Made by a program: the position numbers and the translations under genes. Positions 20,960 to 33,000 of a stretch of 64,000 nt of DNA are shown piece by piece (positions within the stretch are counted from its first letter, which is position 1; each line of letters opens with the position of its first letter). The notes under the pieces are model-generated. The model was not told where the DNA came from. It saw only the letters and a program-made list of their open reading frames with translations, and did no database searches. Location of the stretch: positions 7,052,631 through 7,116,630 of the forward strand of contig NC_051108.1 of NCBI RefSeq assembly GCF_901709675.1, read 5' to 3'. This DNA is from Syngnathus acus (Eukaryota > Chordata > Actinopteri > Syngnathiformes > Syngnathidae).

Positions 20960-22791
20960 TCAGATGACGTTGTTGCGTTTCGGGTTTGACGTGTTCCCCG
21001 TGGAGCTGTCCATCGGCAAAGAATCTTCCTTCAGCAAGAAGGGGAAATAATTGGACAAGTAGAGCGCCTTGAACTTGGTGCTGCAGAAGCAGTAGACCAG
21101 CGGGTCCAGCAGACAATCCAAGTAGGACAGAACCATGAGGCCGTCGAAAGCCACCGTCGCCTTGTCCTGGGCTGACTCCCCCCACTCCTGCACACGGGCC
21201 ACCAGCAGCACCATCCTCGCGATGGTGCACGGCAGGAAACAGAGCGAGAAGACCACCATGACTGAGGTGACGAGGAAAACGGCTCTCTTCAGTTTGGTCT
21301 TGTTGCCCACCGTCTTCTTGCGCAAGCGGTTGACGATGTGCACGGTGCAGTAGACCAGGATGATGAAGGGGATGAGGATTTGTGTGAAGAAGACCGCTTC
21401 TCTTAAACTGTCCACCACATCCTGTGGCACACAAAGATGAACGTGAAAGCCCCGCATAGGAACGATGCAACTTCAAACGGAATGGCAATTTTATTGACTG
21501 ATATCAGCAACTTTTCAGTCATTTTTATTAAATGCCAGGCAACTACAACAGAAAAAAATTCTAGGGCTCATCTTGTGTTTTATGTTTAATAACTCCCAGA
21601 AGAACATCTCATGTTAATTGTTCACCCATTTGTATTTTGTTAGTGACCCTTGCATAGCGCGGGTATGTGTCAGCAGCAAAGCTAAGCTAGCGCCACAGAC
21701 AGTTTTTTTTGTTTCTCTCCTCAAGCTGACCTTTATCACGCATGGTGTAATTCACAGAGGTGAGGATCTCCACTATTAAGTCTTCAAATAACTTTTGGAC
21801 TAACGACGTCTTTTGTAAACACTGAAAACAATTTCAGTCTTCCTAATGTACTTTTACATAAACATTAAGAACAATTTAGAGTCATCACTGTAAATATAAA
21901 AGATTATTTTACCTGCTGAGTTCAAGCCAACGTACATTTAGTTTAAACACAAAGTAATTTGGAGCGATCATCAGCACATGTTTTTGGAATGCGGCAGGAA
22001 GCCGAAGTAGCAGCCGAGATCCCATGTAAACTTTCTTCCCATGAGGCCACATTACTAACCACGAAGCAAGATGTTTTATTAATAGACTGGCATGACACGT
22101 CGAGCCTGGAGCCAGTGACATAGTGCAGCCTTCTCCAGCTTATTCGAGCTTTCTTTATCTTTCATGTACCTGCTTTCTGAAGATACAAGTGACCCCACTG
22201 AATGTTAGAAAAAAAAATCTCAATATCGTAAATTCCCTCCAGGGCTCACCGTACCTTGATCAGAGTGTCATCCTGGTCACTCCTGTGGCTGTTGCAGCAG
22301 TCAAAGTTCTTCAGCATGGTCGGAATGGTGAGGGGCAGAAGCAGCAGCCAGATGAAGATGGAGATGTGCGGTGATTTCTTGAGAGCTTTAAGCAGATTCT
22401 TGCGGCCTGGGTGGACTACGTTGAAGTAGCGGTCGATGGACGTGACGGTGAGGAAGGCAATGCTGGCTCCCCGGTTGAGGAAGAGCATGAAGAGCATGGC
22501 TTTGCACACGGCGTCATTGCTGTTCCGCCGCTCCCCCTGGATGAAGTTGTATGCCTTGATGGGGAGGCTGAAGAGGAGCAGCATGTCGGCCAGCACCAGG
22601 TTGAACAGGAAGACGTTGTTGCTGTTGGACTTCCAGAACTTCAACTTGAAGATGAAGAGGTGCAGGACGGACATGTTGAGAGGCAAGGCCAGGATGACGA
22701 TTATAATCATGATGGCGGCGTAGAACTTGTAGAGCCCCTTGTGGGTGGCCTCGCAATCTTCGATCAGCTGGTATATGGAGCCGTTTGCCAT
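20960..22791 (-). CDS. Hydroxycarboxylic acid receptor-like class A GPCR, copy 2
   Basis: A paralog of the preceding receptor in the same orientation. It has two exons: 22791-22255 and 21421-20960, totalling 999 nt or 332 residues. The start MANGSIYQ places a short N-terminus ahead of TM1. The reading frame stays open further upstream to 22947, but that part looks repeat-derived (GAATCAGAATCATCTTTATT near 22818-22837), so I prefer 22791. Motifs are VFLFNLVLADMLLL (TM2), MLFMLFLNRGAS and DRYFNVVHPG (TM3), FDCCNSH in loop 2, CFLPC (TM6) and LLDPLVYCF (TM7). The TM3 Arg of the carboxylate-receptor family is kept. Copy 1 has introns after TM1 and TM3 that are absent here. The family is clear; the ligand is not. 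Confidence 0.87.
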
Positions 22792-25700
22792 GTCGGGAGC
22801 CGGGGAGGAATCTTCTCTGGAATCAGAATCATCTTTATTGCTCAAGTCTGTTGAAATGCAAACATTGACTCCAAGTGCTGCGCCGTTGTGGGAGTGGTTA
22901 CAGCCGACTTCTACGCCTTGAAGAGGGAACTTGAAGAGCACCCCCACTCCTGATCTTTAATGTGCCCCCCCTTAGCTGTACCGCCCGGTGGGATGATATG
23001 AAAAATGTAATACAATGATTCAGAAGATTCTATGCCTGCTGGTCAGGGACCGAATAATTCCAGCTTCCCTTAATAGCGCAGAGAAACAAGCAGTTGTGAT
23101 ATCTTGCTGTGAATTATTGCATGGCACCTACCTGTGGAAAAGTGCTGGAAAAGGCCTGCCCCGATTATTTTCTCGCAACTTGCAAGTCCTCAAGAGTGCG
23201 TAGTGCCGTACCGACGATAGCTAATTTTCATAGGCATGAAGTCAAAAAGCAAATCCTTGTTGTCAAACCCCAGAATCCTGTCCGACTGGTTCCTTCAGTG
23301 GAATGCACGCCAAAGTCCCAAGTTAGTTTTTAGCTCGAGGGGTCCCAGATGGGTGCGAGGTTCCTGCTGGGTGCAGGGTCCTGGCTGTCCTGCTTGTTGT
23401 GCTTCTGTTCACGCCAGAGAGCTCCAGCTCTGGAAGTGATTCACAGCGGGAGAGTGGCGCAACTGGTTTCTGCGCTCCAGTCAAGGCTCCTCCTTATAGC
23501 CCCAGGAGGTGAGTCACCCAGGGCCCAGCCAGCCGGCCCCAACGTACAGCTCGACGTCAACATGGACATGCTTGACAGGCGCTCACAGACATCCTGCAAT
23601 CTCTTGGCACCAAGTGTGAGAATTATCTGCAGAGCTATTCCGAGGGCCCCGCTTTGTTCAATCCCGCAAGCTTGCATGTAGCTGAGATATTTTTCCCAGC
23701 TTTGTGTCGAAACGAAAGACCATTTGGAGTTTTCGTCCCAAGTTTCACAGACATACTACTGCATGTTATTTTCCGGTGTGGCCTCCCTGTGTACCCCCTT
23801 GGCGTCACTTACTGTGCTCTAGCAGCCACAGCGGGATTCACTTCAGATGCCTGGGAATCCACGGTGGAACTGGTAATTTATGTCATTGCCAATGTGGAAG
23901 GAGAAGATGCGAGGAATGTGGTGTTCCTCAGGGAAGAGGCGGAGGAGGTAGTGGAAGGGTTCCTGCATGCCTCCCGACTCGCTCGACAAGTCCAGACAGC
24001 TCGTTGCATGGCAAACTTTCTCCAGACAAGGAAGAGACACTGCAGGCTTGAGCCGGACGCTCAATTCCAGGCTTGGACGAAAAAGACCTTCAAACAAAAT
24101 CAAATTCCTGTCCTTAAGTGCTTGACTCGTCCAGCCCGACTTGATTCCCGTCTCCACTATATTAACACAATAATGTCCATTATGCTTTTTTTTCCCCGTT
24201 CATATTTTTCTGTTTACTTTGGAGCTGACTTTTGAACCACTTCTCCTTCTGACAATACTTTATTTGTCCACCACGTCTCTTAGTTAGAGGATCAAGGCGC
24301 GCCAGCATTGTTGTAAAACTCAACGACTTGCTCAACTGACAAACGACTATGAGGCACTTTTATGGACTATAAAGATAATGCTGACTTGTTTATTGATGTG
24401 CATCGTGATGTTGTGGTTGCCAAAGTAAAGCGATTTTATTTCACTTTTTTTTTTACATTGTGAATTTCTCGAGAGGTGATTTCCTGGATGCAACCAGTTA
24501 TGAAGGATTACAAATTTTCAGTTGAAAAATATTGCAAGATTAGGAACTTTTTCTCGTCCAAATATGAATAGCAAACGTCATTCGTTGTTATGACTCCACT
24601 GAGTCAGCGTTAAGGTCATCATTCGGACACATTGTGATTCAGCTCAACTGGTGACAAATGCTGACAAGGTTCTGTTGGTTTAAAGTCATCAAATTGTTTA
24701 CTTTTTTAATTGCCTGTAAAAAGTTGGGATTGAGGAAAGATTTAGTGCTTTTGTAATCCATGCAAAACTGGTTTTGTCTCACAGTTGTTAGTTCTCTCTT
24801 ACATCTTTCATTCCTTTGCCTCGCCCTCCTGTTTTGCCTTGAGACAAGTTTGATTGACATGCTGAGAATAAGGCCAACTCAAACGCATCTCAGACATTAT
24901 GCACAAAGTCTGTCAGGCATTTAACTTGCAAATCACACGTCAAATGTCTCATATTCTGACCTTGATGTGGTGATGTGGACCACAACTTTGACCGCCTACG
25001 AGAAGGTCGGCAAAAGGTCCGAAGAGAACTCAGGATGTTGATTTCATTTTCTTTTAGGGCAGTGGGACGGAAGGAAACCGCAAACGACTGACACCATGGC
25101 ACACTGATATCAGGAAGTGGAAGAAAAGGACAGAGAAGATTACGAGATTTACAGGTATGTAGAATATCTCCATCCATTCTCTTAACCGCTTATGCTCACT
25201 GATGTAGTGGCACTCCACACCTGTAGGGGGAGCCCTGGAGTATAAGCTACTTTCGCACCTAAAGTATAAGTAAAATAATCTCACACAAATGTTAGGAAGT
25301 GCAACATCACTTTCAATGTCACTTGCATCTTTAGCTTAGCTTTAGCCTAAATGAATGTACCCGTTATCATTGGATCAGTGCGTGTATGCAGTTTGGCTGA
25401 TAACAAAGACCACAGAGCACTCGAAAGTCATGCCATTTCGCAGAAAGTCAAAGTCAAGTCAAAGCATTTGCGGGCGTCCACTGGCTTTACGATCAAATCT
25501 CAATGTTTTTCCCCCACAGTAATCTGTTTTAGAATTTCACTCTATTTTCTACTCTGCCACTTCACCTATAAAAAAAGCAAATTACATTTTCTTTATATTT
25601 TGCCTTTATTTTTTCCTCCCCTGCATTGACATACATCTTTCACAGAAACAATGTACCCCCATTATTCACAGATGTGAAAATAATTTCTGAATGTATTAAA

Positions 25701-26029
25701 TTGAGAGTTAATCTCTGTGGTTCACTGAGCTGTTGAATGTTTTTTGACAGCAGTGGTTCTCAACTGTTGTCACCCATTTTTATAGACATTACGTATCACT
25801 TTTTTACAGCATTTTATCCAAAATGTAAACCACTTAGAAATCTAACAATCAAAACAATGATTTCTTTTGTACATACACATGTGCATACAAATCAATTGTG
25901 TATGCACAATTGCACCATTTCAACCAAGTTGCTCTTATTTATTCATTGTATGTGCCTTCTTATTTTTACTTTTTATATTGTTTACGTGAATGTTTTGTTT
26001 GTCTGTGGACCAATTGGGTGTAATATGTC

Positions 26030-26130
26030 TTGTCTCCACCGTGGAATAGTAGGAAACGCAATTTCGATCTCTTTGTATGTCTTGACACGTGAAGAAATTG
26101 ACAATAAAGCAGACTGACTTTGACTTTTAG
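26030..26130 (+). repeat. LINE 3' tail fragment
   Basis: The string TTTCGATCTCTTTGTATGTC, then an AATAAAGCAGACTGACTTTGACTT tail split over 26103-26127, is recognisable as the recurrent 3' end of a teleost non-LTR element. The upstream extent is unclear. Confidence 0.5.
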
Positions 26131-26918
26131 GCTTCCAAGAAAATTTAAAACTTGTTTGTGCACCTTTGCAATCAAGATGTTTGGATATGTCATTAAGATT
26201 ATAGATGACAAATACAGTACTATGTTTAAATTGACTTTATGAGGCCATCATTCAACGTGCATACAAACACTACACAAAACTATTTGAGCCCCCCGCCCCT
26301 GCAGCAGACGAGTCGTTGCCTGCGTGATCTGATCTCGCCATGCATGAGTGAAGGCACGTCTCAAACAAATTAGTTTGGTTATAACCATCCACAAAAATAC
26401 ATAGATGTATGACGGCAAGTGCAGACACATTTTTCTTCAGCGCAAATAGAGACAAAACTGCAAACAAACTCCTACGCCTGAGTGGTGACAAGAGTCAATC
26501 AACATGAAGAGAGCAATGCTGTCCTCGTGTGGTCATGATCTTGCTTCAGTATTTTGTTTTTTATGGACATACATAGATGCTCACTACATGTTAATGTCAC
26601 TCAATGACAAAAACACTTAATGTCCAAAATCTAAAATAGTGAGGCAATCATTTTTATATTTTCAAAGGTTAGCGTAGGCACGAGTAGAGAGTGCGTGTGT
26701 ATTTTTGTGACGATGCATAATTTTTTTGTATCAAGCGGTGTCACAATTTTTTTACAGTTTCTTCAAGTAACGTCGGGTTTCTTTGTTTATTTCGTGGAAC
26801 AGGAGACAAGAGGAAACGAATTCGTTGCTAACGCAGAAGTGTTAACTTTCCAAAATTGTCATGCGCGTTCCTGAATGTCCCACGTTCCGCGAAGGCCGCA
26901 CGGCTGAGCAACATGACA

Positions 26919-26928
26919 GTCATGTGAC
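26919..26928. promoter_or_regulatory. CLEAR-like E-box upstream of igf2r
   Basis: GTCATGTGAC lies 96 bp before the igf2r start codon. It differs by one base from the TFEB/TFE3 CLEAR consensus GTCACGTGAC and retains the CANNTG core with GT/AC flanks. Lysosomal-sorting genes are known TFEB targets, so control of igf2r by this family is a reasonable inference. Confidence 0.5.
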
Positions 26929-27023
26929 GTTGAATCATGTGGCGCAGTCACTTCCTACCTAGCGATTCTACTCCAGACGCGCTTATCATGTCGTCCTGCT
27001 GAACACCCACCCACCGCTCGAGC

Positions 27024-30000
27024 ATGTTTTTACCGAACCACGGCCGGCGTCGCCTACCCCACGGCGGCTTGCTTTGCTTGGTGGCGAGTGTGGGATGTTT
27101 GCTGGTCTTCTCCGGAGCGACGACGACTGCAGCGGCGGATGGGAAGGAGGAGGAGGCAAGCCTTTGGTACCAGGACCTCTGCAGGTAAACACACCTCGAG
27201 TCCAAACAAACAAAGAAAGAAACAAACAAAGAAAGAAAGAAACAAACAAACAAACAAACAACACAACACAACGGAGGCTTTCATTTCAGCCCGTGAAAAA
27301 TAAAATCAATTTGAAATCGCCTAATCACACACACACCAGCGTGTCAGTTGGCTCACGTGATCGCATTCGATGGTTGTGGGTTAGCTAAAAGAGCGTGCTA
27401 GCAGCTAACCGGTCAACAACAGGCACTGTACTGTACTGTACAATCTCTCCTCCCACTAGCATCGAGTAGCTGCTAACGTGTTGCAAAGTGAGCAAATATT
27501 GACGCGGCAGCGAACTAACACTCCGTCGTATCGTTAAACGAAGACTTTTTGATGACGTTTAACTTTGGAGACAAGTAGATAATTGCATTCTACTTCCCCC
27601 AATTTAATTAACGTTCCACAAATCTCTGTGGCATGCTATGATACATAGAAAAGCATTAAGTCTCAAGATTGATATGTGGCAGAAGGAAGGAACACGTCTT
27701 TATTCCATGGCTGTCTGCCAATAACTGTGGCTAGATAACAGTCACCAAAGATATGTTGACATTACAAAGGGACAAACACATCACCCCACCCCTAACTGTA
27801 GGCCTGTTGGGTGAAAGGGCTGGTACTGAGGTCCGATTTTTCTGCCTTTGTCTCATAGCTACAAATGGGAGGCGATTGACCTGGACAACAAAATAAGCTA
27901 CACGCTCAAGCTGTGCGACTCGTCCCCGTCCACCCCCTGCGGTGACGGCACCGCTGTCTGCGCCCGCGACCTGACCAGCGATATTTACCAATCTGTCGGT
28001 GAGTCACTCGTGTACTTCTGTCCCGTCCTGTGTGTTTCTCCCAAGTCTGCCTCATTGAACAAAGTTACTGTGTTGATTGATTGCTTTATGCAAGCGGTTC
28101 CATGACCGCCATGACCCGTTACAAGATGTTTTACAGCTATTTTAGTTGAGCAACAATAACCAATGTTAAAGAATAACCTGTGTGGCCGTGTCAGCCAAAA
28201 GCAAGCACAGTTATCTTGCTCTTGAAGGGAATATGCGTCTATCTAACAGTAAAGTTTAATTTGTTGACATTTCAATCGTCCCGATGCCTTGAAATAGTTC
28301 ATTAATAATTTCAGTGTAACATAAATGAAGTTGTCACTGAGGATTGGCTTTCTTTCGGTAGCTGCCAAGTCACAAGTGAGTGGTGGGGTTACCATAGCAG
28401 AACTTTTCCCACTGCTGTTTATTTATATCGACGTCAAACATGGCAACTGTGACAAATGATTTTCTCAAAGGGCAGAGGCTCAGCTGGGGTGAATATTTAT
28501 TTTTCAAAGCATGCCGTGTTTTTCTAGACCCACTCAGAATCACACGCATCTTTTTTTTCCCTCGTCGTGCAGGTGAGCTGACCCTGCGGAATCTGTCCGG
28601 AACCGTCCTTGCTTACAACAGTAAGGTTAAATGTGCAGGAAATGACAACTTCATCCAAACCACCATCGGCTTCCAGTGTGGCAAAACCATGGTGAGCTCA
28701 GACAAGCATCGGCTGACACAGAATTCGATATGCTCAGACAGGAGCTGCGTAGTGGCGGTGCCTACAGGATCTCAGGTCCAATTTTAATGACATTTCAAAA
28801 AGACAAACATTCCCACTGACACACTCCAACGTCTTGACACAAAACGAATATCATAATATAACGTTTACAGAGAGGCTACATCTGGCTTAAATTGTTCTGA
28901 AGCCTGGCTGCAATGAGAGTCAACAATTGCAACAGCGGCAACCACACTTCGCACGTGCGCAATCGCTTTTTTGAGAGTCTGCGGCTCAACGGTGTCCCTC
29001 ACTTCCTGTCACCTCCTGCCAAACAAACCTACGTCACCCTCTCTTGTCACGCTTGCAGAAGCAGATGGTCTGTCACGGTGCTTTGCAACAGCATAAGACT
29101 GACAAATGCGATTAAAAACACTAACAAGAAGCAGCTGACTAGGATGGAAACATATAGAAAGAAAGTCTTGTAGTGCTGAGGAAAATGTGATTTTTTTTGT
29201 TTTTTTATAATATTAGGTTTTACATTAGGCGTGGTTCATTTTTGGTCAGTCACCACATGTTTGCATATTATCCAATTTGCACTTGTGTTAATTGTTGTGG
29301 CCCACAGGGTACTCCGGAATTTGTGGCCGTTTCTCAGTGTATGCATTACTTTGAGTGGAGGACCTACGTGGCCTGCAGCAGCGACAAATTCAAACCACAC
29401 AAAGAGGTGCAAACACTTTTGATGAACCAAAAGATCTATAAATGATCAAATGTTGTCGGTAACCGAAATGTGCACGCGTGCGCAGGTGCCGTGCTTCGCC
29501 TTCGACTCCGACAGCAAGAAGCACGACCTCAACCCGCTCATCAAAGTGAGCGGCGGCGGCTACCTGGTCGACGACGGCGACGACAGCGTCGACTTCTACG
29601 TCAACATCTGCCGCAGCCTCAGTCAGTCGCCCGCAATGTCGGAATAGAGTTGTTTTCAGAACTAAAGCAGTGCGAACAACTTTCTGGTAACTGGGTCACA
29701 TCTGTGTCCACCGACTTCATCTCTATTTCTTGGTTTAGGTCTCAAAAGCATACATTGCACTGTTGTTATTCCGAACCCAACTGTATCTACCTTGAGGTTC
29801 TCTCATATGAAGTGACATGTTCCTTCGCTTTGTCAGGTGGCGGAGAAACACATTGTCCGGAAGGTTCTGCCGCCTGCCTGGTTACCAAGAACGTGGCCCA
29901 CAACATGGGCTCCCCCGCCAAGCCCTTAGAGCTCCTCTCAAACGACAGGTAGCCTCGAGGTCCACGTGAGATTGCAAAATCTTATTTAAAGCAACAAAAA

Positions 30001-33000
30001 AAAACCTACAAAAAAATAAATTCTCAAACACTCTTAAGACTGAGCCTGCAGTACAACCTGAGTGCCAGCACGACTCCCCCGGTCTTCTGTAACGGACACT
30101 CTCCCGCCGTCACCATCACCTTCATCTGTCCATCAAGCCGACGTTCGGTAGGTCACACTCGTGTTCCCATTGGGTGCGAGCTGCGAATGACTCTGGTGTC
30201 GAACGCCCTTCTGCTCACAGGGCAGCACCCCTAAAATGACGGCGGAGGCCAACTGCCGCTACGAGGTGGAATGGGAGACCGAGTACGCCTGCCACAGGGA
30301 TTATTTGGAGAGTGACACGTGCAAACTCAGCAGCCAGCAGCATGACATCTCGGTCGACTTGACCCCGCTCACCTTGACCTGTAAGTTAGCTACTCAAAAT
30401 AATTGATCACATCGATTAAATGCCCTGCAAAGAAGACTTAACCCGTGTTTGCGTCTAGCTGCGGACCATCCCTACTATGCCCATTCCTCAAACAGCGATG
30501 GGACTGAAAGCTACATTTATTACCTGAACGTGTGCGGGAAAGTGCCCTCGGACGAATGCAGCAGCCTGGGGGACTATGTTTCCTCCTGCCAAGTGAAGAA
30601 GACAGGCGATGGCAAAAAAGTGGCCGGCAGATACCAGAACCAGACACTGCGGTAATTTCTTTCATTCGCGCAGAAATTGTCATCTGTAAAAGAAAAAATT
30701 AAATAAATGAATACGCCTGCCACATCTTTCAGTTACTCAGATGGCGATCTGACACTTATCTACCCTGACGGTGCCAAGTGCTCCACCGGCTTCCAGAGGA
30801 TGACCATCATCAACTTTGAGTGCAACAAGAACGCAAGTAAGAGGCGTCAGCCCGACGTCAGCCGCAGCAAGGTGGCCAAGTCTGATTTAGTGTTTGCTAT
30901 TTTTTGCTTAGCCAATGGTGGTGTGGGGACCCCAGTGTTTGTCGGAGAGACAGACTGCACGTACTACTTTAACTGGCAGACCGCGTACGCCTGCGTCAAG
31001 GAGAAGGAGGATCTTCTGTGTCGGGTTGATGATGGCAGCAAGCATTATGATCTTTCGCCCCTCACTCGCTTGCCTGGTGAGTGTGGAAGATCCAATTCAT
31101 GTCTCCCCCCCTTGTAGAACATATCCGTGTCTATTTAACTTTTGTTTCAGGGTCAGAGTCGAACGGGAACTGGGAGGTGGTGGATCCAGAATCCTCCGAG
31201 TCAGACTTAAAGCGCTTTTACCTCAACGTTTGCCACAAAGTGGTCCAGGCGGGAGGAGCTACCGGCTGCCCGGAGAGTGCCGCCATTTGTGCCGAGGGTA
31301 AGGAGAGATACGGCGAGGTCACTGTGAATTGACACATAACGACAGCCACAAGTGGAGGATGTCCAGTGGCATTCATTCTAAGGTCGCGATTTTGCGTTTC
31401 AGACAAAGAGCAGAAGATGATCAGCCTGGGAAGCTTCCTCTTGCCCCCCCGCAAGACTGAGAAGGGAAACGACATCCGACTGGTGTACACCGATGGAGAC
31501 TTTTGCAGCAAAACCACGAGGATTCAAACCATCCTGACGCTCAAGTGCAAACCAGGTGATCATTTTATGCGATTTTAATCTAATCTGTAAAGCAAAATGG
31601 TGTCGGAATTATTGTTAGCAAGTTTTGGATCCCTCGCAGGAGATCTGGAGAGCGCGCCCGTCCTCCGCAGCGTCTCATCAGATCGCTGCATGTACGAGCT
31701 GGAGTGGTACACTGCGGCCGCGTGCGTCCTCTCCAAGACCCAAGGGGACAACTGCAAGGTGGAGGACCTGCAGGCCGGTATGTCGCTTGCGATACCGTCA
31801 AGAACTCTGTTTTGGTCTGAGGAACGTAAGCGAGCGGTTCTACTCCCCAGGCTTCTCCTTCGACTTGTCGCCGCTCACCAAGGCTAATGGCGGCTATTAC
31901 AACTTGACCAACGACAACTACGACTACTACATCAACGTGTGCGGCCCGGTCACGGTCGCCAACTGTCCCGAAAAGGCCGGCGCATGCCAGGAAGAAACAA
32001 GGTACAGCAAACCACTGTTTGTCAACATCTACAAATGATCAAGTTATGTTTTCCTTTTCCTCGGCTCTCTATGTGACTATGGATGTTTTTTTTCCCTGTC
32101 ATTGTAGTAGTTGGAGTCTGGGCCAGGCCAACTCGCGGCTGTCCTACTACGACGGCCTGATCCAATTGTCCTACAGCAACGGCTCGCAGTATAACAACCA
32201 GCAACACACGCTCCGATCAACTCTCATCTCCTTCCTATGTGACCCTGAAGCCGGTGCCGGAAAACCAGAATTCCAGGTGGACCTCCTGTCGCTTTTCTGT
32301 TCTGTACAAATGTTTTGACTTTTAGCTCCTCTAATGCTCTTCACTGGGCACAGGTGGAAGACAAGTACACGTATAACTTTCACTGGTACACATCGTATGC
32401 GTGTCCCGAAAGACCTCACGAGTGTCTGGTGACTGACCCCAAAACTTTGGACCAGTATGACCTGTCCAGGTAGGACACTCAGTAAATATTTGATTTTGCT
32501 CACTGTATGGCATTGATGCATACCCTAGTCCAGTGCTTCTCAATAATTCTCTGTGATGCCCCCCCTAAGGAGAAGAAAACATTTCGCGCCCCCCCCATGT
32601 TATTAACATTAAAGAAAACAAAATATAAATAAAAAAGAAAGATCCAATTACAATAAAGAATAACTATTAATAACATTGTTTTTTTAGTCTATAACAGAAC
32701 AGATTAAATTGATTGATTGATTGAAACCTTTATTGTCCCCTCTGGGGAAAATCAGTTGTCAAACAGCTCATGACGTTTAAAAAGAGGAAGGCAAACAGAA
32801 AAACAGAGTTCACAATGCAATAAATATAAACACATTGCTGGTCCAATAAATATGCAGTGCAAGCTGGTAGTTTGCTAAAGTGCATCATGTGCAGATAAAA
32901 AGTCCCAAGTCTCTAGCTCCAGGTCTCTCCATGCCTGCGGGCCTGGTTGTAGAGTCGGAGTGAAGCTGGAATAAACGACTGTCCAAATCTCTTTGTGCTC

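Larger units (their letters stand above)
22792..27023. other. Intergenic region upstream of igf2r
   Basis: Over 4 kb without a recognised gene. It contains a 193-codon unexplained open frame (23654-24235), LINE-tail-like debris near 25160-25280 and 26030-26130, and the igf2r promoter region near its right end. I looked for MAS1-like receptors, which lie near IGF2R in mammals, and saw none. Confidence 0.5.

Noticed and set aside
22792-22947. 52-codon N-terminal extension of GPCR copy 2
   Set aside because: The extension contains a repeat-like string (AATCAGAATCATCTTTATTG) and has no counterpart in the paralog; MANGSIYQ at 22791 fits the family N-terminus better.
23440-23520. A-box-like string GTGGCGCAACTGG suggesting a tRNA or SINE
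   Set aside because: No B box at the proper distance and no cloverleaf could be drawn.
26948-27284. Several minus-strand ORFs rich in Phe, Val and Cys near the igf2r start
   Set aside because: They are antisense translations of the AAAC/AAAG microsatellite and the signal-peptide exon.
27999-28572. Imprinting-control-like element or antisense promoter in igf2r intron 2, as in mouse Airn
   Set aside because: The intron is only 574 bp, not CpG-rich, and shows no antisense exon; imprinting is not expected in fish.
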